Assembly (NCBI RefSeq): GCF_921293095.1
Contig: NC_060250.1
Location: 114,834,629-114,898,628, forward strand
DNA from: Ischnura elegans
Taxonomy: Eukaryota; Arthropoda; Insecta; Odonata; Coenagrionidae
Direction: 5' to 3'
DNA: 64,000 nucleotides
Shown here one piece after another: positions 35,711-47,569 of this stretch. Numbering within the stretch: position 1 is the first letter of the stretch; each line of letters begins with the position of its first letter. The notes under the pieces are model-generated. The model had not been told where the DNA came from and did no database searches. It saw nothing but the letters and a program-made list of their open reading frames with translations. Both the position numbers and the translations under genes were made by a program.

Positions 35711-38700
35711 GTCAATTTAATTAACACGAATATTCATATGACTGCCGCTAACTATGAATCATGAAAAGGAATTTGCATAGTGTAACAGACACTGAGGAAC
35801 ATTAGGACAAAACACGAATGAAAGGAAGGAAAGAGTTGAAGGAAACCCAGTGTTAGCTTCAGTCTGCTCTGAATGAAAGGCTTCAAGATGACCAATAACG
35901 TCCTGCAAGGCGGCTGATGGATGCTCTTCTCGAGGGGCTATAGCCCCTATAGGGACTATAGTCACAGGGCACAGAGCACCCAAGTGGGATATACGATTCG
36001 TCAGCAAAATCTCCACCTATGTCGGGATTTAAACCTAATCTCTCAGGATGAAAACATTTACCGTCCCTTGTCAGTTTCTTTTTCTCCCTTATGTAGTATG
36101 CCAAAATTCAGTGGGTAAACAATGCATTGCATAAATGTACTAAATATTTAACCGATTTCTGATGAAAATCACAAGAGTGACACATCACTGATTTTCTAAC
36201 TTGCACTAACTGTTACCATCACAATCATACGTTTGACGAGTTCTCGGTAAATCATTATAAATACGAGAAGATTACCCGTTATTCCCAATTTTTTTTATTA
36301 TCTTCTTTCCGAATTCTCTGTTATAAAGTTTTTTTTCCGAAGAAAATTATTTAGTCTCTCACTCTAAACGAAATACGCCTTCATGTAACTGTATTTAACC
36401 TTCCGTCACGCCGCGCCGTCCGGGTTTTTTCACGGTGAGTCTGATTTAATTCACATGGGACCAATGAGGAATCCTTAATATTTTTACTTTTGCATTATTA
36501 CGCTCACTGACTCCATTCAATTGTGAGATTAACAGTGTCTAACAAAATAATGAAATAACCGTTGCACCTACTTTGACTGGTAAGACTATACTACTCGGTC
36601 GCGTTTTAACTTACACTCTTTCCTCTAAGATGTTAATTCCCCATCGTTAAGAGAATTACATGCCTCAATTAGCGTCAAAATCCATTCAAATTTAGCAATT
36701 TCCTCGAAAATATAGATGTGCACTGGATTTGAAAGGACCTAACCGCTGCTGTTCTTGTAGTAGTCCTCTGCTGTCACAAAATTCAAAAACCCGACCTGGT
36801 TTCGCGTCGGGGATCGATAAACAAAAAGTGGGAAAAACTGGTAGAGACTCCATGATACTGCACGGACAGAGAGAATATCGATGGGTTTCTACGATGACGA
36901 CCTGAATATCCGTAATCACCATCTATAAATAAATTTTATCTATGAAGTTTCATTTTCATTGCTCAAATTTGGGAGAAGAAATTAAATAAATTTTCCACGC
37001 GCTCGATATGTAAACCGAAAAAGTTTTGAATACCTACATGGCAAAGTCAGATGTTTACATTTCTATAATTTACATAATATTTTAAATGGGATTGCTTTCG
37101 TGCGCCGATGTTAACTTACTACGTAACTTCAACGCCACGAATTTTGATGGCATGTAAACTGTTAGCGACCTAACGATGACATTCTTCTCTACTAATATCC
37201 TGCTCTTCCTGCCAGAAAATTTTACTTCGTCAATCTTCCCTCATTAGCCATATTTTATAATACACTCTTCTTTTCCATTCACTCCTTCCTGAAATATAAA
37301 CAAACACGCCAAATTCGCTAATTAAATTCGCTCTTCGCCATTATCTCTCCTATTCTTGAAAAGATAAGAAAAATATTTTGGACCATGAATGTGATAGTCC
37401 AGCATTATCATTTTTACTATTGTTTGAAGCGAAGTGAAATGAAGCCTCAAAGACATATAAAGAGCGAATAAATCTTTTGACGAAGGAAAACGAGGAATGT
37501 ATTCAAATAAGATCACCAAACTCCAAACTTGCTAAATGATTTATAATTTCATTATCATCAATTTTTTTTAGCAAATACGCCTAATTTCAAGTTACTACCT
37601 AAAAAACACAATTTTGGACTTATATCCGGCTTTTTCCGATTTCAAACCACTGTGCGTAGTGTCATTCCGACCCTAATACTTATTTTACAAGCTCTGGAGC
37701 GATGCAGAGAGGATGGGAAACGACAATTAGAAAAGGGAATGCTTCGAGATGTGACTTCCGCGCTGAATGAATAGGATGCACAATTACCGACCTCTTCAAA
37801 TCGTTGCGCCCAATGCCTGTAGAAGTTGTCAGATGAAGCAATGAAGCTCTCGCCAAGTCCAGGCCTCCGATGCAACTGCCATCTACTACCCATTCTTTGA
37901 ACTCTACCCTCAATTGGCTTTCCCCCGCCTCAATTTGAAACTAGTTTCCTTCGTCGAGCCAGCTGGCCGTTTAATAAAACGCCATTTTTTAATGAATCAG
38001 TGAGACATACTTATAAGGAAAGAATTCCACTCATAATTTTAAAAAATCTAAAAATATAACTGCAAAGAATTTTCATAGAAGATGCGCGCCTCATCGTCCG
38101 TAAAGCTATTGAAAATTTGAATGAGCACCCAAAAATTCTATTCTATGAGTTGAAAGTGTTTCTTACGCCCCTTGTTAAACAGGATCGGTAATGACGCAAA
38201 TAAATGAGGAAATATTGAAATTATTTACGCATAGTAGCACACTATCAATATAGAATCTTAAAGACAGTAATAAAAACATCCAAGATAGCTATTCAGTATT
38301 AATGTAAATTTCAAGTGATTATGTGAATAGACCTGAAAAATCTATATGTACGGGACGTACCACACTAACACTGTCCAAGATGACGTCATATACGTACGGA
38401 GAAAATAAATTATCACGATTTTAAAACACTGCCTCGACTAAAGGATGCAAGCCAAAGCTTCATTTTCTAACACTAAAAATTTATTCTCAAAGCTCTAAGC
38501 TTCATTTTATAACATTAAAAACTTTTCCAAGATTAAATAAAAGACTAAAAAACACGAAAGGCAAACATACGTCAAAATGCTATCGAAGAAATTAGCGAAA
38601 TGGATTGCTGGGAAAGCAAATAAGCCGAGTTGTTACTCCAATTCTATCCATTGGAATGAGAACTCAGCTGAAATGAAAACTTCCGCTACGGGAAAACTAC

Positions 38701-39050
38701 ACGGTAGCCCAATTCGTAATACGGTGGGATATGTAGAACACAAGTTTGGATTGGACACTAAAGCCACCGGTAAACAGTGTTCCCTTGGTGCTGTAGGAAA
38801 CAAGCTCAGCAGACGCCATCTTACGCCCTTAACGGGCCTTAATTCCCTTACATAAGATATCAAAAATATCCTTTTCAATGGAATGAGTGAATATATATGT
38901 TTCGTCTATTGCCCAATAGGTGATTTCAAGATCAGTCTCAACTCTGTATCATTCGATACCATTTAATTTATATAATTTGTTCGTAAATTACTTTGGAATC
39001 GTATTCTGTTTTTGGTATTTCAGACATGCGTGCACATATCCTTTGGTTAC
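35711..39050. other. Intergenic, nothing firmly recognised
   Basis: About 3.3 kb without a supported gene. Frames of 60-92 codons (for example 38577-38855 plus) have no motif. A B-box-like GGTTTAAATCCC on the minus strand near 36028 has no convincing A-box. Confidence 0.35.
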
Positions 39051-39060
39051 TTTTTCATCG

Positions 39061-39220
39061 TGTGATATCTTTGGAGAGAATTTGACGACTCTGTCTGATA
39101 TTTATGTGATTTACTTGTTTAACTTTGTTACCATACTTTTTCTTCGTGTGATATCTTTGGAGAGAATTTGACGACTCTGTCTGATATTCATATGATTTAC
39201 TTGTTTAACTTTGTTATACC
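39061..39220. repeat. 86-bp tandem duplication, two copies
   Basis: The unit starting TGTGATATCTTTGGAGAG occurs at 39061 and again at 39147, offset 86. Both continue through GACGACTCTGTCTGATATT to TTACTTGTTTAACTTTGTTA, with only a few differences. Confidence 0.92.
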
Positions 39221-40205
39221 AAGCATTTTATGAGTTATTCCAATAACAGGGTATAGCTTTAGAGAATAATGAATCAATTGAATGCCCCGACGAAAACTCT
39301 TTCTACCGTTTAAGGTGTAAATATCCTCAATCAAAAGAGGCCAACGAACATAACAACCAACCAGTATGGAAGAGGCTCGGGTAGCATTATAGGTGTGCTA
39401 GTACAAGGAAATAATCGATCGGTGAACAACAGCAAAATAATTTTCTAATTTGGCTCAATAGTTGGGAATTTCATTTAATAATGAATGGATCTCAAATTAT
39501 TTAATTTCCTTTTTTAATTGGTTGGTGCTCACGATCGATTTCATCGTCATCACATATTGAAAATGACGCTATATTGTTGAAACGGGTTGTGGTCAAACAA
39601 CAAAAAAAGATGTGGAAAAATGACAAATTTTGCGATCATTTAATTTGGTTTTGAAGCGTTGTTTCAGGCAAGATGGAATGTGTGACATAGAAATTCGGAA
39701 TTGGCTTGAATCTGGTTCTCTTTTTTTTCGAGTTGACTTTTATTCGAATTGATAAATCCGTTTTTAACTTAAATTTCATACAATTTTGGTGAAATTAGGG
39801 TAAAAAGACCACAAAGTCTTATGAAGAGCCTCTCCTTATCACTCATGGCGCAGCTCATCGGATCAGTTGTTAATGCGAATCAGAAAACTCTCGAAGCTTT
39901 ATTTACGGTAAGTTAAAGGGTTGAATTTGTCACGGTGTGTTTCTATGCAGAGATATTTCCACGCTCAGACGTTTGTCATTCCTATCACAGGCGGAGGAAA
40001 ACAAAGGGGAACCGATGAAGGGGGACAAAGCGGAAACGAGACAGACGGGAAGGGAGAATGTCGTGTCGTTTAGAATTTAAAATCCTTCAGCTGCGAAGCG
40101 TGGAGAGGTTAGGAAGAGGAGGGAATAGGGACTGTTACGCGGAGGGATGACATGGTATGCAAGGGATAATACATGATCCGCCGGGAAATTATACCACATC
40201 TCACT
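39221..40205. other. Intergenic, nothing recognised
   Basis: No feature could be supported. Confidence 0.35.
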
Positions 40206-40210
40206 GACTG

Positions 40211-40882
40211 CTTATGCGGATTTAGAGGGGTGGACGGAGGGTCGTGCCCCCCTACCCCCCATACGCTTAAAAAATAGACAAGATACGATCGTATTTAATA
40301 CGGTTATCATTACATTCATTTTTATTTGTGCATTACGGAGCCTCAATCATTTCAGCCTTGAGCCCAAGTCAAGAAGACAGATATGTCGGTCATTGGTACT
40401 TTGCTAGTCAGCGCTCGGAAAAAGCTTCGCCTGAGTAGGTAATGGGCTGAAAAATTGTTGTTATTATAAATAATTTGTTTGGAAGCCAAGGGGTACAAGT
40501 GATTTCTTTTTTCTATAAACAGTTAGGTACAGAACTTAGGTATAGAAAACAAACGAGATGAATTAGATATTTGATATAGTGCATTTGATTTTCTACTCGA
40601 TGCCAGCACAGAACTAAGACTCACTCGTATCCCTTGGAGACCAATTTTTGTGTATTTCTTATAGCAATTAACTTTACCTAACTCTTTTGAGAAAAAAATC
40701 TCTTGTACGCCTTGGCTTCCAAACCATTCATATGTAACTTGTTAAAATTTTCATATTAATTAATAACTTTCATATTAAAATAAAGAGAATATTTCGCAAA
40801 GTAATTGTTCGATGTTGCTTTTAGTTTCAAATATGAGAAAACCACTCCTCTCCACAGAAAAAAAATCCTGAATCCGTCCTTG
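40211..40882. mobile_element. Possible hAT-like element
   Basis: The left part CTTATGCGGATTTAGAGGGG and the right part AATCCTGAATCCGTCCTTG are roughly inverted, and the flanks share ACTGA (ACTGACTG and ACTGAATT). Both matches are imperfect. Confidence 0.35.
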
Positions 40883-41061
40883 ACTGAATTAATATTCTTT
40901 AATGTACTCAGTCACCGCCCTCTCGTCTTCCTTGGAAGCCGCAGGTCGACTGGTTCCACAAAAGAATGCTACAAGCGTTGACCCAAGATGCACAATATTT
41001 TACCTCTAATATGCTGAAATTATACTCGCTTTGCTTAATTGAAGGCAAGACATCTTTTAAG

Positions 41062-41439
41062 AATAAAACGATAAAACTTATTGTACTTTCCACTGGTTTA
41101 TTAATAATTATAACGCGTTTCGACGCTTAGCGTCATCATAATGTCAGATAGAAACAAGTGAGTATTGCTGCAGCTGCGACACAATTTTTTCAGGCTCAGA
41201 GGAGTAGGGGGCAGAAAAAAGAGGGTAGGGAGAGGATATAAGTGTAAAATAGATTAAATGGGAAAGGGTTGAGGTCACAATCTGTCATTAGTTGAGGAAG
41301 CATGGGGAATGAAAGGTGCTGAGCATACAAAGAAGGAAGAAATTGGAGGGAGGGAGGAAGGGGCGAATAATAAACCAGCTAAGGTAACCAGGCGGTTAAT
41401 AAACCAGTGGACAGCACAATAAGTTTTATCATTTTATGC
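41062..41439. repeat. Foldback with 44-bp arms around a Penelope-type motif
   Basis: The arms 41062-41105 and 41396-41439 are reverse complements apart from a few mismatches (ATAAAACTTATTGT.CT.TCC and complement). Just inside the left arm the minus strand reads ATGATGACGCTAAGCGTCG then AAACGCG, the same word pattern as in the foldback at 25893. A Penelope-like terminal structure is the best guess. Confidence 0.65.
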
Positions 41440-42615
41440 AGAATGCTGTTCCACCATATCTCTCCAAACACAGTTGAACTCATCCTTTAAGAAAATCTGG
41501 GGAGCTTTGAATTCAAAGCAAAAAAAACGAGCAAACCAATAATGTGACTATAAGGCGCTACAAGAAGCCAATAAATCAAACTCACTATCGCCTCCATATG
41601 ATAAATCATCCATTTATGATGTATTATCATTACAAATAATTACTCCCACCTTACAAAAGAGTTTCATTTTTTATTTATGAAGAGGTTTAAATTTGAATTT
41701 CTGCCAAAAAGAAATGCTTTCCACGTGGCCAATGCACCCGTGCTTTTGAGTAACTTCGTCCCAGCTCTCATTTCCTGGAAATCTTCTCTGGTTTTTCACA
41801 CGGTAATTTTTTCTATTCCCGATGTTTGGATGAGTATCCAGTTTCCAATAGACGCTTCAATGTCACTGGCAACCTGAGACTAATCAATATAATTTAGAAT
41901 GCCTTGGAAAAAAAGGCGTAGCCAGAAAACTTTTTTTTGAGGGTGGACTTTCGAGGAGGGATTTCATTTGGAGGGGTGTAAACTGCGACTCCAAAACAGT
42001 TCGGGGGCGGAGGTTGGACCCTTTAACTCATCCCCCGCTGACTACGGCCTTGAATAGAGAACAAAAAATCCATTCGCCTAATTTTTAAAAAGGTAATTGA
42101 TCATTAAGAGAGAATTCCGTCATGTCTGGTGTTTTAAGAAATTAGCTAGCTGCGACTCGGGATAATAATGTGGTGGTTTCGCCTTGCCTGCCGCGTCGCA
42201 GTACCACAGCCGCTAAAAAATGTAAACACGCCTAAAGTGAATTGCGTGACGCTTAGGGTGGTTCTTTTTTTTCGATTTTCTTTCGGGATACCCCTTATAT
42301 TTATTTAAAATGCTGTAAAAACATATCTTGTATAATATTATTGCGATTGGATAACGGGAAGACGTACTGCATCGCACTCAAAATTGTGAAATTTTGCCAT
42401 TTTTGGCTGTCTTTCGAACATGAATGGCCACTAGGAGGTGCTAGTATTTTCGATCGATTTTCTCTGGCAACCAACGAACATTGTACATTTGACATGCTGC
42501 AACTAATATATTTTCCTATTGTGACCGGTGGTTCCTGGCGACTGTCACAGTACCGACCACTGCGGTCTCCACCTTCCCGGACATGAAGTAAAGCTGCTGC
42601 CATCTCCCCCGGGTA
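41440..42615. other. Intergenic with a small possible DNA element
   Basis: At 41912-42052 AAAGGCGTAGCCAG and CTGACTACGGCCTTG face each other as imperfect inverted ends about 140 bp apart, like a small hAT-type MITE, but no target duplication is visible. Nothing else was supported. Confidence 0.35.
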
Positions 42616-42621
42616 CCCTAT

Positions 42622-43301
42622 TCGGGTAGTTTCCTTCATCAAAGAAAACGAAAGGCATTGATTGCGATTCGTTACCCACCATTAGTGTAGTCATAATATA
42701 TAAATTATTTGGTTTTAGAAATCCCAGTTAAGACGAATGTTAATGGTCAATTTTAACTTCATTTGAAAAAGGCGAGATTGGCGCCCATGCGATGCCACTC
42801 CACATGACGTCACAGGGACCTAGATTCTACACGAGTAATCAGGAGTTTTACATCGTCTGAGATTACCAATGCATGCATGAGGCACAGACTTCAGGGAATC
42901 ATCTCCTAATAATCACCTATTAAAATTGTCTTTGGTCGGAAAGTTTCCTTCGTTTGATAGGGTATTAATAATCCTTATTTAAGCAAAGCGCTACCTGCTA
43001 GCAGGGTACTCTACGTTACCGCCATGCTCGGCAGCAAGCAGCCTGCATGGCCTGCATCGTAGCGTCGAACATATCCTCGCCCCAAGGTCACCTCACACTG
43101 GAACCAGAATGACGCCACACGGGCTTTTCCCAGCATTCATACTTAGCCGTCCGCGTTTTCGCGAGCTTGAAAATTTTCACTTTTCCTTCAATCGCGAAAA
43201 ATAGATATTGTCATTTAAAAATATAAAAGCGTGAAATACGTGCTCCAGGGGTAATATTATTTTCGATTTAGGCAATAAAAAATAATAGGAAACCACCCTA
43301 T
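42622..43301. mobile_element. MITE, ATAGGGTAGTTTCCT family, copy 2
   Basis: Left end TCGGGTAGTTTCCTTCATC and right end AGGAAACCACCCTAT. The body is collinear with copy 1 at 6061. The first bases of the left end are worn. Non-coding. Confidence 0.83.
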
Positions 43302-43529
43302 TGTTAGCGACCTCCCGTCACCATATCACGGCATCTTCACAGGCTTTACGTATCAATTAGAGTGTCTATCTTCCCCAGGGATGGACCCATACCAACTCGG
43401 CATGTCGTCGATTTTGTCCACGACTGCTTATTCGACGAGTAAACTCGCTTATCTCGCAGCTAACCTCTAAATTTAGAGGTTGGACACCATTCGCAACGCG
43501 GTGGACGCTCATCCGCGATCGACATCAAA

Positions 43530-43775
43530 TCAGTGCTGAGAAGAGTGGGTGAAAAGAGAAGTCTTCTAAAAAGCTTAAGGCGAAGACGGGACAACTTTGT
43601 TGGCCATATCATGATGCATGATTGCCTAATGATAATAATCGTAGAAGGACAGGTGGAGGGGAAGAAGGTAAAAGGACGGTCCCCAATTAATTAAAGAGGA
43701 CAGGCTATTAAGAATGTGTAAGAAAAAATCATCACTATAAAAAGGCTAGCAGATGGGAGAGCGTAATGGAGAGCT
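43530..43775 (+). pseudogene. RTE-like LINE C-terminus (decayed)
   Basis: Reads SVLRRVGEKRSLLKSLRRRR, then NFVGHIMMHDCLMIIIVEGQ and, after stops, IKRLADGRA and WRAASKKS. This is the recurrent C-terminal block (HIL.HD.L...I.EG...G...RGRPR) of RTE-type polyproteins. A related minus-strand copy is at 55143. Confidence 0.72.
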
Positions 43776-45000
43776 GCGTCTAAAAAATCTTAGTACTGTT
43801 GACATAGGTTGTTCCGAAAAGTTAGATCATGCGAAGTACAGCTCACGCTCTTTCTTCACGACGCCCTCAAATCAGATGGATCGAAAAGACAAGTTAACGC
43901 CTTGTTTCTGGATTTCAAGAAAGCTTTCAACAAGGCACCTCACAGCAAACTTTATACAAATTACAGTAATACGGGTAAAGCGAAACAGTGGTAAAGTGGA
44001 TACGCGACTTTCTGAGAGATCCTTAGCAAAACGTAGTTCTTGACGGAATCACCTCTGATGTAGTTTAAGTGATATGTGTCCCACAAGGAAGTGTATTTGG
44101 CCCCTTTCTGTTCGCTATATGCATAACTGACCTATGCTCTCAAATTAACAGTAAAATACATTTATCTGCTGACGAGGCCGTCATCTATCGCGAAATTAGT
44201 ATCACACTGACTTTGAAATTCCATCGTCATATTTAAGCAAAATTCATGAGTGGAGCCAAGGGTGGTGACTCGAACTTAATCAAATGTACGGTGGTACATT
44301 TCTTCCGCAGGTCGTCTACTATTCTACTGTTTTATTATTATTCCCATGTATATGCTGTTATTATTATGCCCATGTATATTACAAATATTCTCATGTATAT
44401 GCTGTGAATGGTGTTAACATAAAGGCGACTGATGATGTGAAGCATCCGGGAGTTACGATAATTTCGAACCTATCGTGGTGAGCTCAGATAAGTAACATTT
44501 GTGGTAGAGCCCTAAAGAAGCTTGGGCTCGTCAAGCATATTGTGGGAAGATTTTCGGATGAAAAAAATAAATGAGAAGTGCTATTTCGCACTCGTCCGGC
44601 ATATCTTGATTATGCAGCGAGCATTCGGGACCCGGCGCAGAAGGACTTGATCCGTAAGCTTAATAAAATACAAAGGAAAGCTGCACGATTCGTCAAAAAC
44701 TGCTATGGGCGTACAGAAAGACTTGCACAAATGTTAAGCGAAATAGGCTGGGAACCGCTAGATACTGGGAGGCTGCGTGCTTGACTTAGGTTGATTGAGC
44801 AACTGAGAAAAGATATCTTTCAGTGATACGGAGAACATCATATAAGAACCCCACTATATTTCCAGGTCCGACAGAGAGAGATATTTTTCCGAACGGATAG
44901 GTATGGGAATTCGTTTTTCCCCCGCACGATAAAATTCGATAAATGCTGCGCTTGAGCAAACTCTATGCGGGGGTGTCTAAATACCACACCTTTTAAGGCA
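43776..45000 (+). pseudogene. Jockey/CR1-like LINE reverse transcriptase (dead)
   Basis: Across several frameshifts the polymerase order is kept. Motif A is at about 43902 (LFLDFKKAFNKAPHSKL), motif B at about 44077 (VPQGSVFGPFLFAICITDL), and the catalytic triplet region at about 44167 reads SADEAVIYR, where active elements have ADD. Downstream come DDVKHPGVTIISNLSW (44431), ALKKLGLVKHIVGRFSDEK, and the C-terminal QRKAARFVKNCYGRTERLAQ (44668) with MLSEIGWEPLDTGR. The tail RTPLYFQVRQREI is near 44845. The broken frame and lost catalytic aspartate make it non-functional. Confidence 0.82.
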
Positions 45001-46440
45001 GCTTGCGGGGTAGTATGTTGATGAACATAATACAAAATGTACTGATCGTGAAGTGAAATTAAAGTATTTGTGAAAAACTGCCAGTAAAAATTAATCTACT
45101 ACTATACAGTACGGTATATTCTTATTCATTGGGACACACCCGAATAATTGCATAAATATTATAACATGGACGTTGTGATGTAACTGTTTTTAAACTATAA
45201 TGATGAAAAAATGATAAAAATAACCAGCACAACTTCGATAATTCTATAGGTGAAGGAAACATATGTTATTCATATTTCTCTCAGTCTCTACACACTGAAT
45301 TAAAGGCATTGACACTGATAAAATTTAAGTTCCATTCTGGCTAGATTACTAACGTTAGAGGTGAGTTTCTGTGGATTTAAGCTTTCATTGAACGACTGAT
45401 AATGACTAATGGAAAAATTGCCATTACATGGAGTTTTGAATCTTATCGTGCGTATTGATCAAATGCCACCGATGCGTGGTCAGTTCCAACCTGTTACTGT
45501 CGCAATTGACGACAGAAAACTCAGGGTAATTCTTCAATTGAGTTCTATTATTGGGAATTCGTCACAAAGCGGCTTCCCCAAATATATGTTGACCCAATCA
45601 CCTACAATCTACTGTGATCATAAAATGTTTAGCTAATTATAACTATAACAGATGAACACGGAGGGATGTGAGTTCCTAAAATTCACGTGGTAAAAGAGTC
45701 CAATTGAGCTAAACTTTGAAATTGAAAAATTGTGACAGCCAAGCATAAAGATGAATCTCATATTTTTTGCTGCGATAAAGATATCTGACCGAATTATACA
45801 CGTGAGGGCAGATGAATGAAAAAGAGATCATATCAAAACAAATCATATGGATGGAAAGACGAGGAGGCAAAAAATCCGTTAATTTCTTTTAGACATGAGA
45901 TAACACTTGCTAGAGGAACTAATTAAGCTCGGAGATTGAAGAAATGGAGATATCGGGATTTAAAATGCCGTTACAAATAAAATCTGATCAATAGGAGGTG
46001 AGTAAGAAATCTTTTGAAAATTTTCACTCACTTTCAGCAGAAATGCTCAAAAATTGCGTTGCTCCGCTCACCTCAACCTGGAGAGAGTATAAAAGTAACT
46101 ACTGTTCCTTTACTCTGTCCTTTATTCTTTTTGTTTGCCTGCTTCAGCTGATTACCATGACTCAACGACCGATCATGCGACGTACCATGAGGAGAGCAAC
46201 ACAAATCAGGATACTGACGTAATTACTGGCAAATTAGAAATAGCATTTTTTGTAAAGTAGTTTAAGAATGTATTTTCACGTGATGATCAAATGAATTGAA
46301 CGAATATCTGAGTTTAAAGTTACCTTAAATGTGAGTTTTTACGAGCAAGGAAGCACGGCTGGTTCAGGCGGCCCGCCATCGTCATATGGCAAATGAGTAA
46401 CGAAAGTTGCGGTGCGAAGATGTTTTCATTTTGAACGATA
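45001..46440. other. Intergenic upstream of the LYR/MTRFR locus
   Basis: No element was recognised. The last ~150 bp (46300-46440) should contain the promoter and 5' leader of the gene that follows; GC-rich CGGCCCGCCATCGTCATATG lies at 46368. No TATA box is evident. Confidence 0.4.
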
Positions 46441-46458
46441 ACCGAGTTCATGTGAAGA

Positions 46459-46757
46459 ATGTATAATCCCAACCCTAGTCAAGTTTTAAGCCTTTACCGT
46501 TCACTATTAAGGTATGGGAAGGAGTTAAAATACACCGATAGAAATTACTTTAACAGAAGAATACGTCGGGAATTCAAAAGAAATAAGAATTTATCCCCCG
46601 AAGAGAGTGCATTTCAGTACGAGGTAGGAATTGGTATATAACATCATAAAATATTGCATCAGAGAACCATTCTTGTCCAATAAGTTATATCTAAAACTTT
46701 TTATTTGTTTTTTTTTAGAGAGGGCTAGTTCTCCTTGAAAATAAAAGAGTCGTATGA
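46459..46757 (+). CDS. LYR-motif mitochondrial microprotein (MIEF1-MP/altMiD51-like)
   Basis: Two exons, 46459-46623 and 46719-46757, give 67 residues plus a TGA stop. The donor is GAG|GTAGGA and the acceptor TTTTTTAG|AGAGGG; both join in phase 0. The LYR tripeptide is at residues 12-14 ([20 protein letters not shown]), followed by [10 protein letters not shown] with the conserved phenylalanine at 39; the end after the splice is [12 protein letters not shown]. Length and layout match vertebrate MIEF1 microprotein (about 70 residues). That protein sits with mitochondrial acyl carrier protein and MALSU1 on the large mitoribosomal subunit. The same function here is an inference from similarity. 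The start is the first ATG of the frame. Six nucleotides upstream there is a minimal ATG-TGA (46450-46455) that could dampen initiation. The stop overlaps a further ATG (ATGA), and the next cistron starts 37 nt later. Without the splice the frame would run only five more codons. Confidence 0.85.
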
Positions 46758-46794
46758 TTTTCCGGCCTTGAAGCTACAAATTGTTGACCCAGAG

Positions 46795-47328
46795 ATGCTC
46801 ACCATACCGCGCCTATCAAGGCTAACTCTTATTCCCGCTATAAGTTGCGATCCTATGGTTTCTGGATGGCTTAGCTTGAGGTCGAAGCACACAGTAGATT
46901 ACTCCCTTGTGCCTAAGGTCAAGGAAGAGGATTTGAAGGAACAGTTTGTGCGAGGAAGTGGACCAGGAGGACAATCAGTCAACAAAACATCCAACTGTGT
47001 TGTTCTGACTCACACACCCACAGGTAAGCTTTGCAATGTAGCCTATTCACATTTATACATCACTGTTAAAATTACTTCCTCGCCTTAATAAAGATTAATT
47101 TTTTTAATAGGAATAGTAGTTCGTTGCCATCAGAGTCGATCCTTAGACCAAAATAGAAGAATAGCTAGGGAGTTACTGGTTACGAAACTGGACAACCTTC
47201 AAAATGGAGCCAAAAGTGTTGAAGCACAACTAAAATCAATTAGAGATGCCAAGTCCATTAAAAAAGATCAGAAGAAAAGAAAAATAGCTTCTTTGAAAGA
47301 GCAATGGAAAAATATGAACAGTGACTAG
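46795..47328 (+). CDS. MTRFR: Mitochondrial GGQ-type translation release/rescue factor
   Basis: Two coding exons, 46795-47023 and 47111-47328, with a 87-bp intron (CAG|GTAAGC ... TTTAATAG|GAATAG, phase 1), give 148 residues. After a basic, serine-rich N-terminus that fits a mitochondrial presequence ([20 protein letters not shown]) comes [20 protein letters not shown], with the GGQ at 58-60. Then come [24 protein letters not shown] and a lysine-rich tail ending [10 protein letters not shown]. This order and size match MTRFR (C12orf65), which hydrolyses peptidyl-tRNA stuck on the mitoribosomal large subunit and lacks codon-recognition domains. The start is fixed by an in-frame TAG at 46726-46728; the first ATG after it is 46795. 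The first coding exon is shared with the end of the upstream LYR frame, in a different phase. A polyadenylation signal AATAAA is at 47559-47564. Confidence 0.93.
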
Positions 47329-47558
47329 TGATAGTTTTCTCCATTATTCTTTACTGAGTGATATAGTCTAATGTGCTGCTTCAAGCGCTGCCGATTATGG
47401 ATAATCGACTGAGAAGACTGGAGTAGCCAGACATGATAAGTATCTCAAGCTATCCAATTATGTGGGCTGTGGACATGATAGTTGGTGGATTTTTAAGTAT
47501 ATGTCACTGTTGAAATGCTATTCGTTCATTAAATATACTGATTAGTGTTTTTACATGA

Positions 47559-47564
47559 AATAAA
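47559..47564 (+). terminator. Poly(A) signal of the LYR/MTRFR transcript
   Basis: AATAAA lies 231 nt after the MTRFR stop codon on the same strand, with no earlier AATAAA in the 3' region. The two reading frames would share it. Confidence 0.6.
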
Positions 47565-47569
47565 TATGG

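Noticed and set aside
36000-36110. Possible SINE head on the minus strand
   Set aside because: A B-box-like word is present but no A-box at the right distance, and no body or tail.
38577-38855. 92-codon plus-strand frame
   Set aside because: It overlaps an 81-codon frame on the other strand; no family resemblance or splice context.
46735-46794. MTRFR start at a TTG (46735)
   Set aside because: A TTG start is not expected for a nuclear gene; the first in-frame ATG after the upstream TAG is 46795 and begins a plausible presequence.
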